A stretch of 64,000 nt of DNA from JANQRZ01 sp965214485 (lineage in GTDB: Bacteria; Bacteroidota; Rhodothermia; Rhodothermales; JANQRZ01), in the NCBI GenBank assembly GCA_965214485.1, contig CBDCBW010000017.1, positions 496,001 to 560,000 of the forward strand. The letters run 5' to 3'. This document shows positions 15,804 to 24,125 of the stretch, piece after piece. A program made the translations under genes and the position numbers. Under the pieces are notes generated by a model, which saw only the letters and a program-made list of their open reading frames with translations, made no database searches and was not told where the DNA came from. Numbering within the stretch: the stretch's first letter is position 1; each line of letters starts with the position of its first letter.

Positions 15804-16592
15804 CTAAGCCGCGACCGGCTCGACGCGGAAGCTGCGGCCGTCCTCGTCCACGAACGCGGCAGGCGCTTCGGTCGAGTGGTAGAGCAAGAGCAGGTGCCCG
15901 TCCTCGGCGGCCTCGCCGACGATCCTCCTGCGCTCGGCCTGGGAGCGCTCGGGCTCGAAGTCGTACTTCGCCCGGAACGACCGCGTGATCTGCCCCGGAC
16001 TCGGCACCACGTCGCCGCCGAAGACGACGGTGAGCCCCCCCGAGTGGAGCCGGAAGACCTGATGGTCGCGGGTGTGTCCGCCCGTGCGCTCGTACTCGAT
16101 CTCGCCTCCAATCCACCCGGTCCCTTCGACCGTCACGAGCTGGCCTGCCGTGTCGAGGGTGTGGAGGACGCGCTCGCGGGCCTCGGCGGAGACGCCGGAG
16201 TAGGGCGCGGTGATCTCGCCTTGCTGGACGACGTACTCGGCGTTCGGGAAGGTCGGCTGGTCGGTGCCGCCCGCGTCGAGGACGGTGCCGCCCGCGTGGT
16301 CGAAGTGGAGGTGCGAAAGCAGCACCTTCGTGACGGCCTCGCGCTCGAACCCGGCGCGGCGGATGCCGCCCGTGAGGAACGTCGCGTCGCGCCCGTGGGC
16401 GTACTCTCCCAGCCCGGTGTCGAGGAGGAGGAGGTCGCTCGGCGTCTCGACCAAGAACGGGGTGACGGAGATGAACAGCGTCCCCGGGGGCTTGGGCTCG
16501 CCCTCGGCGTGGGGCACGAACCGCTTGTCCCAGCCCACCGTGAAGCGGCCCTCGGGGAGCGGCCAGATCGTGAGGTCGCCGTACTCGATCAC
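15804..16592 (-). CDS. MBL-fold metallohydrolase
   Basis: Metallo-beta-lactamase-fold hydrolase of 262 residues with the metal motif HLHFDH (His94, His96, Asp98, His99), a later histidine in GGHTRDHQ near 190 and the D in FGGDVV near 206. The length and layout resemble the AHL-lactonase/MBL-fold subgroup, but specificity cannot be read. The start is GTG at 16592, overlapping the phoH TGA (GTGA), so it is translationally coupled to phoH. The coupling is conserved-operon-like but gives no clear functional link. Confidence 0.85.
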   Translation of the reverse strand: MIEYGDLTIWPLPEGRFTVGWDKRFVPHAEGEPKPPGTLFISVTPFLVETPSDLLLLDTGLGEYAHGRDATFLTGGIRRAGFEREAVTKVLLSHLHFDHAGGTVLDAGGTDQPTFPNAEYVVQQGEITAPYSGVSAEARERVLHTLDTAGQLVTVEGTGWIGGEIEYERTGGHTRDHQVFRLHSGGLTVVFGGDVVPSPGQITRSFRAKYDFEPERSQAERRRIVGEAAEDGHLLLLYHSTEAPAAFVDEDGRSFRVEPVAA

Positions 16593-18616
16593 GCGCTCTT
16601 CTGCTCCTCGTGCTTCTCGTAAGCCTCGATGATGTCCATCACCAAGCGGTGGCGGACCACGTCGCCCCGGTTGAACTCGACGAAGTCGATCCCGTCGACG
16701 TCGTGCAGGATGCGGGTGGCGTGGACGAGGCCGCTGTCGGCGCGGTTCGGGAGGTCGGTCTGGGTCACGTCGCCCGTGACGAGGCAGCGGGAGCCGGGGC
16801 CGAGGCGGGTGAGGAACATCTTCATCTGTGCCGCGGTCGCGTTCTGCGCCTCGTCAAGGATGACGAACGCATTGCTGAGGGTGTTGTGGGTGAGGAGGAA
16901 GTCGTCGGTGACGTAGAGGCTATCGGGGGCCGCCACGCGGATGCACTGAGTCGGTTCGGTGCCCGCAGGTTCGATGCGGGTGATGTAGCGCATGGGACGA
17001 CCCTCACCGTGCTCTTCGTAGACCTGTGCTTTGCGCTGAAGGCGGAATGGCGGCAATCCCTCCGGCAGCCGGATGTCGAGGACGTAGGCATCGTGCCGGT
17101 GGGGGACGGAGCGCCCGTTCGAGTGACCTGGTGGGCGACCTATTGTCCTTCGCGTGCGGGTCCTAGCCGTGCCCCCGAGCGACCGGACGAGGAAGAGCAC
17201 GTCGTCTCGCAGGCGAGGCGAGGTCGTGCAGTACTGGGCGCGGCAGGTTCGCCCACGCTGAGTCACTGGAACGCCATCGGTGTCGAGGAGGCCCTGCAGG
17301 ACGGCGAGGCGGACCTCCGGGGTATTGTAGAGATAGCGCGCCGGAACGAACTTCTCGTGTGAGTACGCCCTGTAGAGGTCGAGACCACGGAGCGCGTCGG
17401 TAAGCGGGTTGGGTGCGCCGTGCCAGCCTCCCTCGGGTTTCGTAAGCCAGTAGTCGTAGCCGCTCTTGAACTTCACCTCGATGCCGGAGATGCGTTCGTC
17501 CAGAGCTTCTGCCAGCTCCGGGTCGGCGGTGGCGAAGGTGGGAGAACCGCCTCGGAACGAGCCGTCGCCGAGCAGAAGGCCGAGAGCGTAGGGGTCTACC
17601 ACGACCGGTTGAGGCGGGAAGGCGACGGGCGCGGAGAGCAGGGGAAGCTCGTAACGGTGGCAGTGATGGCAGCGAAGGTTCCCCTGCATCTCGTCGGTTC
17701 GCAAGACGCGGGCGCGCTTGCCCCGGCGGCGGTCGGAGCGGGTGTAGACGCTCCACAGGTGCTCGCCGCAGCAGCGCGTCGTCGCGCCGTCCGTCGTCGT
17801 CACCTCGTAAACCTCGCGCTCGCCCTGGGGGAAGACGCCGAGTACCTCCGTCGGTTGTCCATCGGAGCCGGTGACCGTGTCGCCGACGCAGAGGTCGCCC
17901 ATCGGTACCCATCCGCCCGGGGTGAGGACGCGGCTGGAGAGCGGTTGCGCCCGCCCGCGCATGTACGCGAGGGGTACGATCTCGACGACGTTCTGGTCGA
18001 GGTAGGCCGCGAGCTTGTCGCGGTGGATCATGTCTTCGAGCGCGTCGTAGAGCGGCCGGAGGTAGGGGTCGATCTTGTCGCGGAAGTCGCCGGGGAGGAA
18101 GCCGAGGCTCTCGCCCGCCTCGACGGCGGGGCGGCTGAGGATGAGCTTCTTCACCTGGCGGCTCTTCAGCGCCGACACCGCGAGGGCGACCGCGAGGTAG
18201 GTCTTGCCCGTCCCCGCCGGGCCGACGGCGAAGGCGATGTCGTTCTGCCGCGCCGACTCGACGAGGCGGACCTGGCCGGGCGTCTTGGCCTTGATCATCC
18301 CGCCGCTCGGGGTGAAGAGGACGACGTCGGTGGTGTCCGCGCGCGGCACGCCGTTGCCGACGGTCGTGAGGTCGAGGACGGTGTCCACGTCGCGCTCGGT
18401 GAGGTTGCCGTTGCGCGTGAGCACGCGCGTCAGCTCGCCGAGGATTTGCTCGATCCGGCGGAGCGCTTCGTCGTCGCCCTTGAGGAAGAGCTGCTGGCCG
18501 CGCGCCGTGATGCGGGTCTCGGCGAAGGCCGCTTCGATTTTGCGGAGGTAGGTGTCGTTGAAGCCGAAGAGCAGGAGGGGCTCGACGCCTTCGATGGTGA
18601 GGGTTCGCTGGGCCAA
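16589..18616 (-). CDS. phoH: PhoH-family ATPase containing an in-frame intein
   Basis: PhoH-like P-loop protein, an RNA-linked ATPase of uncertain role often co-occurring with YbeY. The 675-residue precursor is a normal PhoH of about 319 residues interrupted by a 356-residue intein. Walker A is GPAGTGKT; Walker B (VILDEAQN) follows the intein. The host sequence reads PLAYMRGR before the intein and TLSNAFVILDEAQN after it, which join to the standard PhoH sequence. The start is taken as TTG at 18616 (then AQRTLTIEG), matching family N-termini; no ATG lies between the open-frame start and the conserved region. Function depends on splicing. Confidence 0.9.
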   Translation of the reverse strand: MAQRTLTIEGVEPLLLFGFNDTYLRKIEAAFAETRITARGQQLFLKGDDEALRRIEQILGELTRVLTRNGNLTERDVDTVLDLTTVGNGVPRADTTDVVLFTPSGGMIKAKTPGQVRLVESARQNDIAFAVGPAGTGKTYLAVALAVSALKSRQVKKLILSRPAVEAGESLGFLPGDFRDKIDPYLRPLYDALEDMIHRDKLAAYLDQNVVEIVPLAYMRGRAQPLSSRVLTPGGWVPMGDLCVGDTVTGSDGQPTEVLGVFPQGEREVYEVTTTDGATTRCCGEHLWSVYTRSDRRRGKRARVLRTDEMQGNLRCHHCHRYELPLLSAPVAFPPQPVVVDPYALGLLLGDGSFRGGSPTFATADPELAEALDERISGIEVKFKSGYDYWLTKPEGGWHGAPNPLTDALRGLDLYRAYSHEKFVPARYLYNTPEVRLAVLQGLLDTDGVPVTQRGRTCRAQYCTTSPRLRDDVLFLVRSLGGTARTRTRRTIGRPPGHSNGRSVPHRHDAYVLDIRLPEGLPPFRLQRKAQVYEEHGEGRPMRYITRIEPAGTEPTQCIRVAAPDSLYVTDDFLLTHNTLSNAFVILDEAQNATAAQMKMFLTRLGPGSRCLVTGDVTQTDLPNRADSGLVHATRILHDVDGIDFVEFNRGDVVRHRLVMDIIEAYEKHEEQKSA
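16883..17950 (-). other. Class-3-like intein with LAGLIDADG homing endonuclease inside PhoH
   Basis: Residues 223-578 of the PhoH precursor form a Hint/intein domain. It begins with Ala, not Cys or Ser (AQPLSSRVLTPGGW), and ends LLTHN before extein Thr579. Class 3 inteins are recognised by Ala at position 1 plus a Trp (block B), Cys (block F) and Thr (block G) triplet; all are visible as EHLW (Trp288), TQCIRV (Cys558) and LLTHN (Thr576). Two dodecapeptide motifs of a homing endonuclease are present: LGLLLGDG (about 345-352) and VLQGLLDTDG (about 439-448). It lies just before Walker B of PhoH. No stop or frameshift interrupts it, so splicing and homing may be active. Confidence 0.9.
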
Positions 18617-18743
18617 GCGGGAGGGGGAGAGGGTGGAAGGGGCTCTCTGTAATGCGCAACCTCTAATGCGCAGACGCAGCGGAGGTTTTGATGCGTGATG
18701 CGTGATTCGTGAACTTTGACCGGTCACTACGACGGGCACCGGC

Positions 18744-18782
18744 TATCTTGCTCTTCCGCTCTTCCGCTCTTCCGCTCTTCCG
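18744..18782 (+). promoter_or_regulatory. TATCTTG element and (CTCTTCCG)4 repeat before dapF
   Basis: TATCTTG at 18744-18750 matches the recurrent -7 element and is followed directly by four perfect 8-bp CTCTTCCG units (18751-18782), ending 10 bases before the dapF ATG. The repeat would form most of the dapF 5' leader. Confidence 0.5.
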
Positions 18783-18791
18783 CTCCTGCCC

Positions 18792-19622
18792 ATGCCCGCG
18801 CTCGTCGTCCCCTTCACCAAGATGCACGGCGCGGGGAACGACTTCGTCGTCCTCGACAACCGCTTCCTCCACCTCTCGGACGACGAGCTGGCCGGCCTCG
18901 CCCGGCGCTTCTGCCCGCGCCGCTTCGGCGTCGGAGCCGACGGCCTCCTTGCCCTCGGCCCGGCCGAGGAGGACGGGCACGACTACCGGATGGCCTACCG
19001 CAACCCCGACGGCTCGCGCGCCGGGATGTGCGGCAACGGAGCCCGCTGCCTCGCCCGCTTCGCCCGCGCCGCCGGGCTGAGTTCCGAGCCGCTCACCTTC
19101 GCCTCGGACGACGGCGTCTACCGCGCCTCGGTGCCCGACGACGCCGAGGCTCCGGTGCGCCTCTTCGTCCCGCCGCCGAAGCGGTTCGACCCGGCCCGCG
19201 CGCTCGCCGCCGGTGGCACCGTGCCCTACATCTGGACCGGCACCGACCACACGGTCGTCTTCGTCCGCGATGTGGCGACGGCGAACGTCGAGAAGATCGG
19301 CCCGCGCATCCGGCACGACGCGGCGCTGCCTGAGGGGGCCAACGTCAACTTCGTGCAGGTGACCGAGGCGGAGCCGGCGCGCCTGGAGGTGCGGACCTTC
19401 GAGAAGGGTGTCGAGGCCGAGACGCTGGCGTGCGGGACGGGAGCGCTCGCGGCGGCGCTCGTGGCGCGGCTGATGGACCGCGTCGGGGGCGACGAGGTCG
19501 AGGTCGCCGCGCGCGGCGGAACGCTGGGCGTCGGCTTCGGACTCAATGAGCACGGGCACGTCCGCGACCTCTGGCTCGAAGGGCCCGCCGCCACGGTGTT
19601 CCAGGGGATGCTGGAGGTGTGA
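18792..19622 (+). CDS. dapF: Diaminopimelate epimerase
   Basis: Converts LL- to meso-diaminopimelate, for lysine and peptidoglycan synthesis; a PLP-independent two-base racemase. The 276-residue product has both catalytic cysteines: Cys80 in GMCGNGARC and Cys214 in LACGTGA. The N-terminal FTKMHGAGNDF motif (8-18) is also diagnostic. The ATG at 18792 follows a short leader made largely of CTCTTCCG repeats. A degenerate copy of its last 17 or so codons lies just downstream (19664-19716). Confidence 0.96.
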   Translation: MPALVVPFTKMHGAGNDFVVLDNRFLHLSDDELAGLARRFCPRRFGVGADGLLALGPAEEDGHDYRMAYRNPDGSRAGMCGNGARCLARFARAAGLSSEPLTFASDDGVYRASVPDDAEAPVRLFVPPPKRFDPARALAAGGTVPYIWTGTDHTVVFVRDVATANVEKIGPRIRHDAALPEGANVNFVQVTEAEPARLEVRTFEKGVEAETLACGTGALAAALVARLMDRVGGDEVEVAARGGTLGVGFGLNEHGHVRDLWLEGPAATVFQGMLEV

Positions 19623-19663
19623 TACCAAGTCCGTTTGATCCGCGCTACACCTTACGTCTGCGG

Positions 19664-19716
19664 CCTCTGACCGAAGGCCCCGCCGTCGCCGTGTTTCAGA
19701 GTATGTTGGAGAGGTG
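19664..19716 (+). pseudogene. Remnant of a second dapF 3' end
   Basis: In one frame this stretch reads LTEGPAVAVFQSMLER, closely matching the DapF C-terminus LEGPAATVFQGMLEV encoded about 80 bases upstream (19573-19619). The nucleotide similarity is also clear. It has no start and lower GC. It looks like the tail of a duplicated or replaced dapF allele. Confidence 0.6.
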
Positions 19717-19721
19717 GCAAG

Positions 19722-20201
19722 CTACTCGGAGAGCGCGATAAATGAGCCGCGTGCCCGGACCTTGCCGTCTTCCGCCAGGGTGTTCACACTCGCGGCCTCA
19801 ACGTCGAATGACCCTCCGATCCGGCTCTCGGTAACCGTCTCGACGGTGATTGTCCCGGCCTCGACCTCGAACATCGAGGGGACCGCTGAGCCTACCACCA
19901 CAAAGCTCCGGGTGAGATTGGCCGAGCCGTCCAGCGTCAGCGTGCCTGGGGCACCGTCCCACGGCACGCTGAGTAAGAGGCCCGGCATGGGGATGAAGCC
20001 ACTGCCCGACCCGGCATCTAGCCGCAGACTGAGAAGGTCGTCCGAGGTAGTAAACGAGGCGGCACCGCGAAGCTCGTCGGACGCCGAGCCTGAGACCGAC
20101 ACCTCGAATTCGCCGGGGCTCAACTCCTGCTCCTCGTCTCTAGTGTCGCAGCCTACAACGATCAGAGCGAAGAGCAGGAAAGATGTAGGCGAAAGCCGCA
20201 T
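19722..20201 (-). CDS. Hypothetical lipoprotein
   Basis: Unrecognised product of 159 residues from the ATG at 20201 (three more residues from 20210). The signal peptide ends in a lipobox-like VVGC with Cys18 and is followed by an acidic tether (DTRDEEQE). The rest looks like an all-beta domain with alternating hydrophobic strands and a Gly/Ser-rich character (FEVSVSGSASDELRG...GGSFDVEA), similar in style to small envelope lipoproteins of Bacteroidota. Asp at +2 may affect sorting only in proteobacteria. It follows the ppiD gene on the same strand, about 10 bases beyond its stop. Confidence 0.7.
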   Translation of the reverse strand: MRLSPTSFLLFALIVVGCDTRDEEQELSPGEFEVSVSGSASDELRGAASFTTSDDLLSLRLDAGSGSGFIPMPGLLLSVPWDGAPGTLTLDGSANLTRSFVVVGSAVPSMFEVEAGTITVETVTESRIGGSFDVEAASVNTLAEDGKVRARGSFIALSE

Positions 20202-20219
20202 GATGATCAACAGGAGACT

Positions 20220-22310
20220 CTAGAAGAACAGCGAGCGGTGGTCCTCGATCTCGGCGTCGTCGCGGAGGCGCTCGAGCCACTCCTGCTGGATGCGCTGCCG
20301 CTGCTGGTTCAGCAGCTCGGTCCGCAGCGCCTGCCGCTGCTCAGCGTTCATCGCCGACGGGTCGGCCTCGGTGACGGACGTGGCCTCGACGACGAACGCG
20401 GCGCTTTCGCCGGCCACGACGCCCGAGGTCTCGCCCTCGTCCAAACCGAGGAGCGTCCCGACGAACGCCGGCTCGCGCCCGAGGCCGGGCACCGCCGTGG
20501 ACGCGAGCGTGATCGACTGGGCGCTGCGCACGGGCGTGCCGACGGCCGCCCCGATCTGCTCGAGCGCGCCGTCGGCGTCGCGGAGCTTGGCGACCTGAAC
20601 CTCTTTCTTCTTCTCGAGCCGGACGCGGGGCTCGACCTCGGCGCGCACGTCCTCGAACGCGCGGAAGCCCTCCGGCTCGATCTCGGCCACGCGGACGACG
20701 ACGAAGTCCGCGCCGGTGTCGATCACGTCGGAGACGTCGCCCGGCTCGGCGCGGGCGATGAAGCTGCGCACGGCGCGGCTGTTGCCCAGCCCGGGGATGA
20801 AGGCCTGGCTGCCGGTGACGACGGCCTGCTGCACGGGCAGCCCGAGGCGCTCGGCCTCCGCCGCGAAGTCGTTGCCCTCCTCGGTGTAGTAGGTCAGGTC
20901 GTCGGCCTTGTCGCGCGCGGCGCGGAGCGTGGCCGAGGTCACCCCGACGGCCTGCGAGAGCTGGGCGAGGCGGACCTGGGCGTCGGTCCGGGCCTCGACG
21001 CGGATGAGGTGGAACCCGAAGTCCGTCGCCACCGGCCCCACGACCTCGCCGGTCTGGGCTCCGAAGGCGGCCTCCTCGAACGGCGCGACCATCCGGCCCC
21101 GGCCGAACCAGCCGAGGTCGCCGCCGCGCGCGGCGCTGCCGGGGTCCTGCGAGTACTGCCGGGCGAGGGTCTCGAAGGGCTCGCCGCTGCGCAGCCGCTC
21201 GGCGAGCTCTTCGGCCTGCCGGCGCTGGGCCTCGCGCTGCTCGTCGCCGTCGCCGCGCTGCCCGAGGAGGATGTGGCGGGCGCGGACGGCGGGCGCGCCG
21301 CCGGCCTGCACGTCGGTGATCTTGGCGAGGCGCGCCTCGTTGCCGACGAGCACCGGCCCGACGACGCGGCCCACGGTGAGGTCCGAGAACACGGCCTCGG
21401 CCAGCTCCGAGTCGAGGTCGCCCGGCCCGACGAGCGTGCCGTCGTAGGGCGTCTGCGAGAAGTTCCGGAGGACGAAGAGCGAGTCGTTCCCGGCGGCGGC
21501 GAACTCGGCGCGGCGGCCGGCGAGGTCGCCCATGACGGCGGCGGAGTCCTCGGCGCTCGGCTCCTGCGAGAGCGTGACGAAGTCGACCGAGACCGTGCGC
21601 TCGCGGGCGAAGTCGTCGCGGTGGTCCTCGTAGTAGGCCTTCAGGTCGCGGTCGGAGACGGTGACGGCGCTGTCGGGGATCTCGGCGTAGCGCAGGGCGA
21701 CGTAGCGGCCGTCGGCCCGGCGGTTGCGGCGGACGTACTCGGCGTCGACCTCGGCGTCGGTGACGCGGACGGCGGCCCCGAGCAGGGCGTTGAGCTTCTC
21801 GGCGCGGCGCTTCGAGCGGAGGTACTCCTCGATCGCGATCAGGTCCTGGGTGGCGTCCGGGTTGTCGATCGTGCTCTGGAGCAGGCCTCGGTCCAGGGTG
21901 CCGTCCTCGGCGCTGAAGAGCTGGAGGACGATCGGGTCCGGGTTGGGGCCGGTGAAGAGGCTCTGGACCTCGGCGTCGGTGACGCGGATGCCGAGGCGGT
22001 CCATCTCGCGCTCGCGCAGCTTGTTCTCGACGAGGCGGTCGTAGACCGTGTCGGCGTACTGGTCGCGGAGGGCCTGGGTGGCGGTCTCGCCGGTCTGCTG
22101 CTGGTAGCCCCGCACCTCCTGCTCGAGCGCGCGCGTGTACTCCTCGTAGAGCACCGGCTCGCCGTTGACGACCGCGATGTTCTGCCGCTGCTGGAAGCCG
22201 ATGTTGTCGAGGGCACCGGAGTCCTGGAGCACCCAGAGTCCGCCGAACGAGAGCACGAGGATCCAGAGGATCACGCCGGTGCTCTCCCGCATCTTGGTCA
22301 TCATGCCCAT
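20220..22310 (-). CDS. PpiD-like periplasmic peptidyl-prolyl isomerase / chaperone
   Basis: Membrane-anchored folding factor for exported proteins, of the SurA/PpiD type. The 696-residue product has an N-terminal transmembrane helix (about residues 12-29), a SurA_N-like chaperone region (about 35-180, NGEPVLYEEYTRALEQEV), and one parvulin (PPIC) domain around 340-440 with RARHILL, YSQDPGSAARGGDLGWFGRGRMV and FGFHLIRV. The C-terminal half contains a second PpiC-like fold and a Gln/Arg-rich end. Length and order match PpiD of Bacteroidota. The MGMMTK start offers three closely spaced Mets. Its leader contains a terminator-like hairpin. Confidence 0.9.
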   Translation of the reverse strand: MGMMTKMRESTGVILWILVLSFGGLWVLQDSGALDNIGFQQRQNIAVVNGEPVLYEEYTRALEQEVRGYQQQTGETATQALRDQYADTVYDRLVENKLREREMDRLGIRVTDAEVQSLFTGPNPDPIVLQLFSAEDGTLDRGLLQSTIDNPDATQDLIAIEEYLRSKRRAEKLNALLGAAVRVTDAEVDAEYVRRNRRADGRYVALRYAEIPDSAVTVSDRDLKAYYEDHRDDFARERTVSVDFVTLSQEPSAEDSAAVMGDLAGRRAEFAAAGNDSLFVLRNFSQTPYDGTLVGPGDLDSELAEAVFSDLTVGRVVGPVLVGNEARLAKITDVQAGGAPAVRARHILLGQRGDGDEQREAQRRQAEELAERLRSGEPFETLARQYSQDPGSAARGGDLGWFGRGRMVAPFEEAAFGAQTGEVVGPVATDFGFHLIRVEARTDAQVRLAQLSQAVGVTSATLRAARDKADDLTYYTEEGNDFAAEAERLGLPVQQAVVTGSQAFIPGLGNSRAVRSFIARAEPGDVSDVIDTGADFVVVRVAEIEPEGFRAFEDVRAEVEPRVRLEKKKEVQVAKLRDADGALEQIGAAVGTPVRSAQSITLASTAVPGLGREPAFVGTLLGLDEGETSGVVAGESAAFVVEATSVTEADPSAMNAEQRQALRTELLNQQRQRIQQEWLERLRDDAEIEDHRSLFF

Positions 22311-22394
22311 AACGTCGTTTGCTCGGTTTAGTCAGATAGTCGGAAGCACGCTGCCGCAGCACCCTGCCGCGGCACACCGCCGCGGGCGGCGACG

Positions 22395-22426
22395 AAAAAA
22401 CCGGCACCCCGCGCCGGGGGCCGGTT
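22395..22426 (-). terminator. Intrinsic-terminator-like hairpin in the ppiD leader
   Basis: On the minus strand a near-perfect stem of about 12 bp (22426-22399) is followed by six Us (22400-22395). It lies between a TACCTTG promoter element (22470-22464) and the ppiD start (22310). This would end transcription after about 60 nt, giving a short RNA or attenuation. Confidence 0.6.
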
Positions 22427-22463
22427 CGCGCGCAGCAAGAATAGCGAGAGGGTCTCGCGGCGA

Positions 22464-22470
22464 CAAGGTA
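22464..22470 (-). promoter_or_regulatory. Predicted ppiD -7 element (TACCTTG)
   Basis: TACCTTG on the minus strand, in an AT-rich context (AAAAATACCTTG), about 155 bases before the ppiD start. A second perfect short hairpin (GCGAGA-GGG-TCTCGC at 22444-22458) lies immediately downstream, near the predicted RNA 5' end. Confidence 0.4.
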
Positions 22471-22691
22471 TTTTTCGGTGAAATGCCGGGCGGGAATGGG
22501 AGTGGGGGAGTGGGAAGCAAAACCGTTTAGGTTATCAGGGAGTGTTCACGAACGATGCTTTGGGCTGCGAGCGGCGGTCGAGACCGCCGCCTCCGTTGCG
22601 CTGCATCGCCCCCCGCCTGCGCGGGAACGACTCATTTTTTAATTCAGAGAAAGGGTATAAGAGCGACTCCGCGTGGCCGCCCGGACCGGGC

Positions 22692-24125
22692 ATGACACCC
22701 CGCCTCTCCGTTATTTACCCGCCTCTCCGTTATTTATCCGTCTCGCCGTCCCCCCGTCCTCTGTCTTCCGCTCTCCGCATAGCGTGCTGCGTCGAAGCGC
22801 CGCCGGCGTTTGCGCCGAAGGCGAGGTACGCCCTCGGCGCGCTCCTCGCCCCGCTCGGCCTCGGCCCGGCGTGGGGGGGGCGGGACGCGCTGGCCGACGG
22901 CGGCCTCTACTACGGGCCCCGCCCCGAGGGGCTGCCGGAGTCCGTGCTGGCGCTGAAGCTCGACCCCGACACGGCGGCCTTCTTCGCCTCGGGCGAGCCC
23001 TACCGCGCCGCCGACGCGCGCCGGCTCGGCGGCGTGCCCGTCCTCTTCCCGCGTGCCGCGCCGCGTGCCGCGCCGGACCTCATCGCCTCGGCGTTCTTCT
23101 GGCTCTCGGGCTGGCAGGAGGCGGCGACGCGGGCGCGCGACGAGCACGGGCGCTTCCCGTACGCCGCCTCGCTGCACGCCGCCCTCGGCTGCGCGGCGGT
23201 GCCGGTCGTGGACGCGCACCGCGAGCGGCTCGCCGGGCAGCTCGCGGCGCTCGGCGTCCCGGCCCGGCGGTGGACGTGGCAGGGGAGGCCGTGGGCGGTG
23301 GCGCTGACGCACGACGTGGACCTGCTCCGCAAGCGGCGGCTCGGCACCCTGGCCCGCGCCGTGGTCCGCGCGGACGGGCGGCGCGGCGCGGCCCTCCGGC
23401 AGGCCGCCCTCGCGCCGAACCCGCGCCGGGCGAGCCTCGAACGCATGGCCGAGGCCGAGCGGCGGCGCGGCGTCGGGGCGACGTACTTCTTCAAGACCGC
23501 CGCCCGGGGGCCGTGGGACGTGCCGTACTCGGCGCGCAGCCCGTGGCTCCGCCGCTTCGTCGCGGGCCTCGCCGCCGACGGGTTCGAGATCGGCCTGCAC
23601 CCGAGCTATTTCGGGCACGACCACGGCGGGCACCTCGCCGAGGAGCGCGACCGGCTCGGAGCCCTCGCCGGCGCGCCGCCCGTCTCGGTCCGGCAGCACT
23701 TCCTGCGCTGGGAGCCCGTCACCCCGAGGCTGCACGAGGCCGCCGGTTTCCGGCTCGACTCGACGCTGGGCTTCGCCCGGCAGCCCGGCTTCCGGCGCGG
23801 GACGTGCCTCCCGTTCCCGCTCTTCGACCTCCGCGCGAACGCGCCGCTCGGCGTGTGGGAGCTGCCGCTTGCGGTGATGGACACGACGCTCTTCGCCCAC
23901 CTCGGCCTGGCCCCGGAGGAGGCCGGGCAGACCCTCCTCGACCTCTTCGCCGCGTGCCGCCGCGTCGGCGGCGTCTGCGTCGTGCTCTGGCACAACACGC
24001 TCTACGACGAGCTGGACTTCCCCGGCCAGGCCGACGTCTTCGAGCGCACCCTCGACCGGGCGCTCGAAGACGGCGCGGCCGTGCTCAGCCTGCGCGACGC
24101 GCTCGCCTCGTGCCTAGCCTCGTGA
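22692..24125 (+). CDS. Polysaccharide deacetylase family protein (NodB-like)
   Basis: Predicted carbohydrate-esterase-4-like deacetylase. Visible elements are ALTHDVD (the metal-binding Asp-rich motif 1, at about residue 210), FEIGLHPSYFGHD (motif 2, H(S/T)xxH-like, near 305), RQHFLRW and the distal LWHN (near 440). The N-terminal part (RYALGALLAPLGLGPAWGG...GLYYG) resembles the DUF7033-type region seen before such domains in Bacteroidota. The start at 22692 is uncertain; the conserved region begins near residue 47 and no better start is visible. Surface polysaccharide or peptidoglycan modification is likely; no export signal is obvious. Confidence 0.75.
   Translation: MTPRLSVIYPPLRYLSVSPSPRPLSSALRIACCVEAPPAFAPKARYALGALLAPLGLGPAWGGRDALADGGLYYGPRPEGLPESVLALKLDPDTAAFFASGEPYRAADARRLGGVPVLFPRAAPRAAPDLIASAFFWLSGWQEAATRARDEHGRFPYAASLHAALGCAAVPVVDAHRERLAGQLAALGVPARRWTWQGRPWAVALTHDVDLLRKRRLGTLARAVVRADGRRGAALRQAALAPNPRRASLERMAEAERRRGVGATYFFKTAARGPWDVPYSARSPWLRRFVAGLAADGFEIGLHPSYFGHDHGGHLAEERDRLGALAGAPPVSVRQHFLRWEPVTPRLHEAAGFRLDSTLGFARQPGFRRGTCLPFPLFDLRANAPLGVWELPLAVMDTTLFAHLGLAPEEAGQTLLDLFAACRRVGGVCVVLWHNTLYDELDFPGQADVFERTLDRALEDGAAVLSLRDALASCLAS

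Larger units (their letters stand above)
22311..22691. other. Gene-free spacer: ppiD leader, palindrome and deacetylase promoter region
   Basis: No convincing gene. It holds the ppiD leader with hairpin (22395-22470), a perfect palindrome at 22571-22590 (GCGGCGGTC and GACCGCCGC around GA), an AT-rich stretch with TATAAG near 22657 in front of the deacetylase gene, and a duplicated CGCCTCTCCGTTATTTA phrase at about 22701-22736 in the start region. Confidence 0.45.

Noticed and set aside
16883..17950. Ordinary PhoH insertion domain rather than an intein
   Set aside because: The insert carries intein blocks A, B, F and G and two LAGLIDADG motifs, and its removal restores an uninterrupted PhoH motif (MRGR then TLSNAFVILDEAQN).
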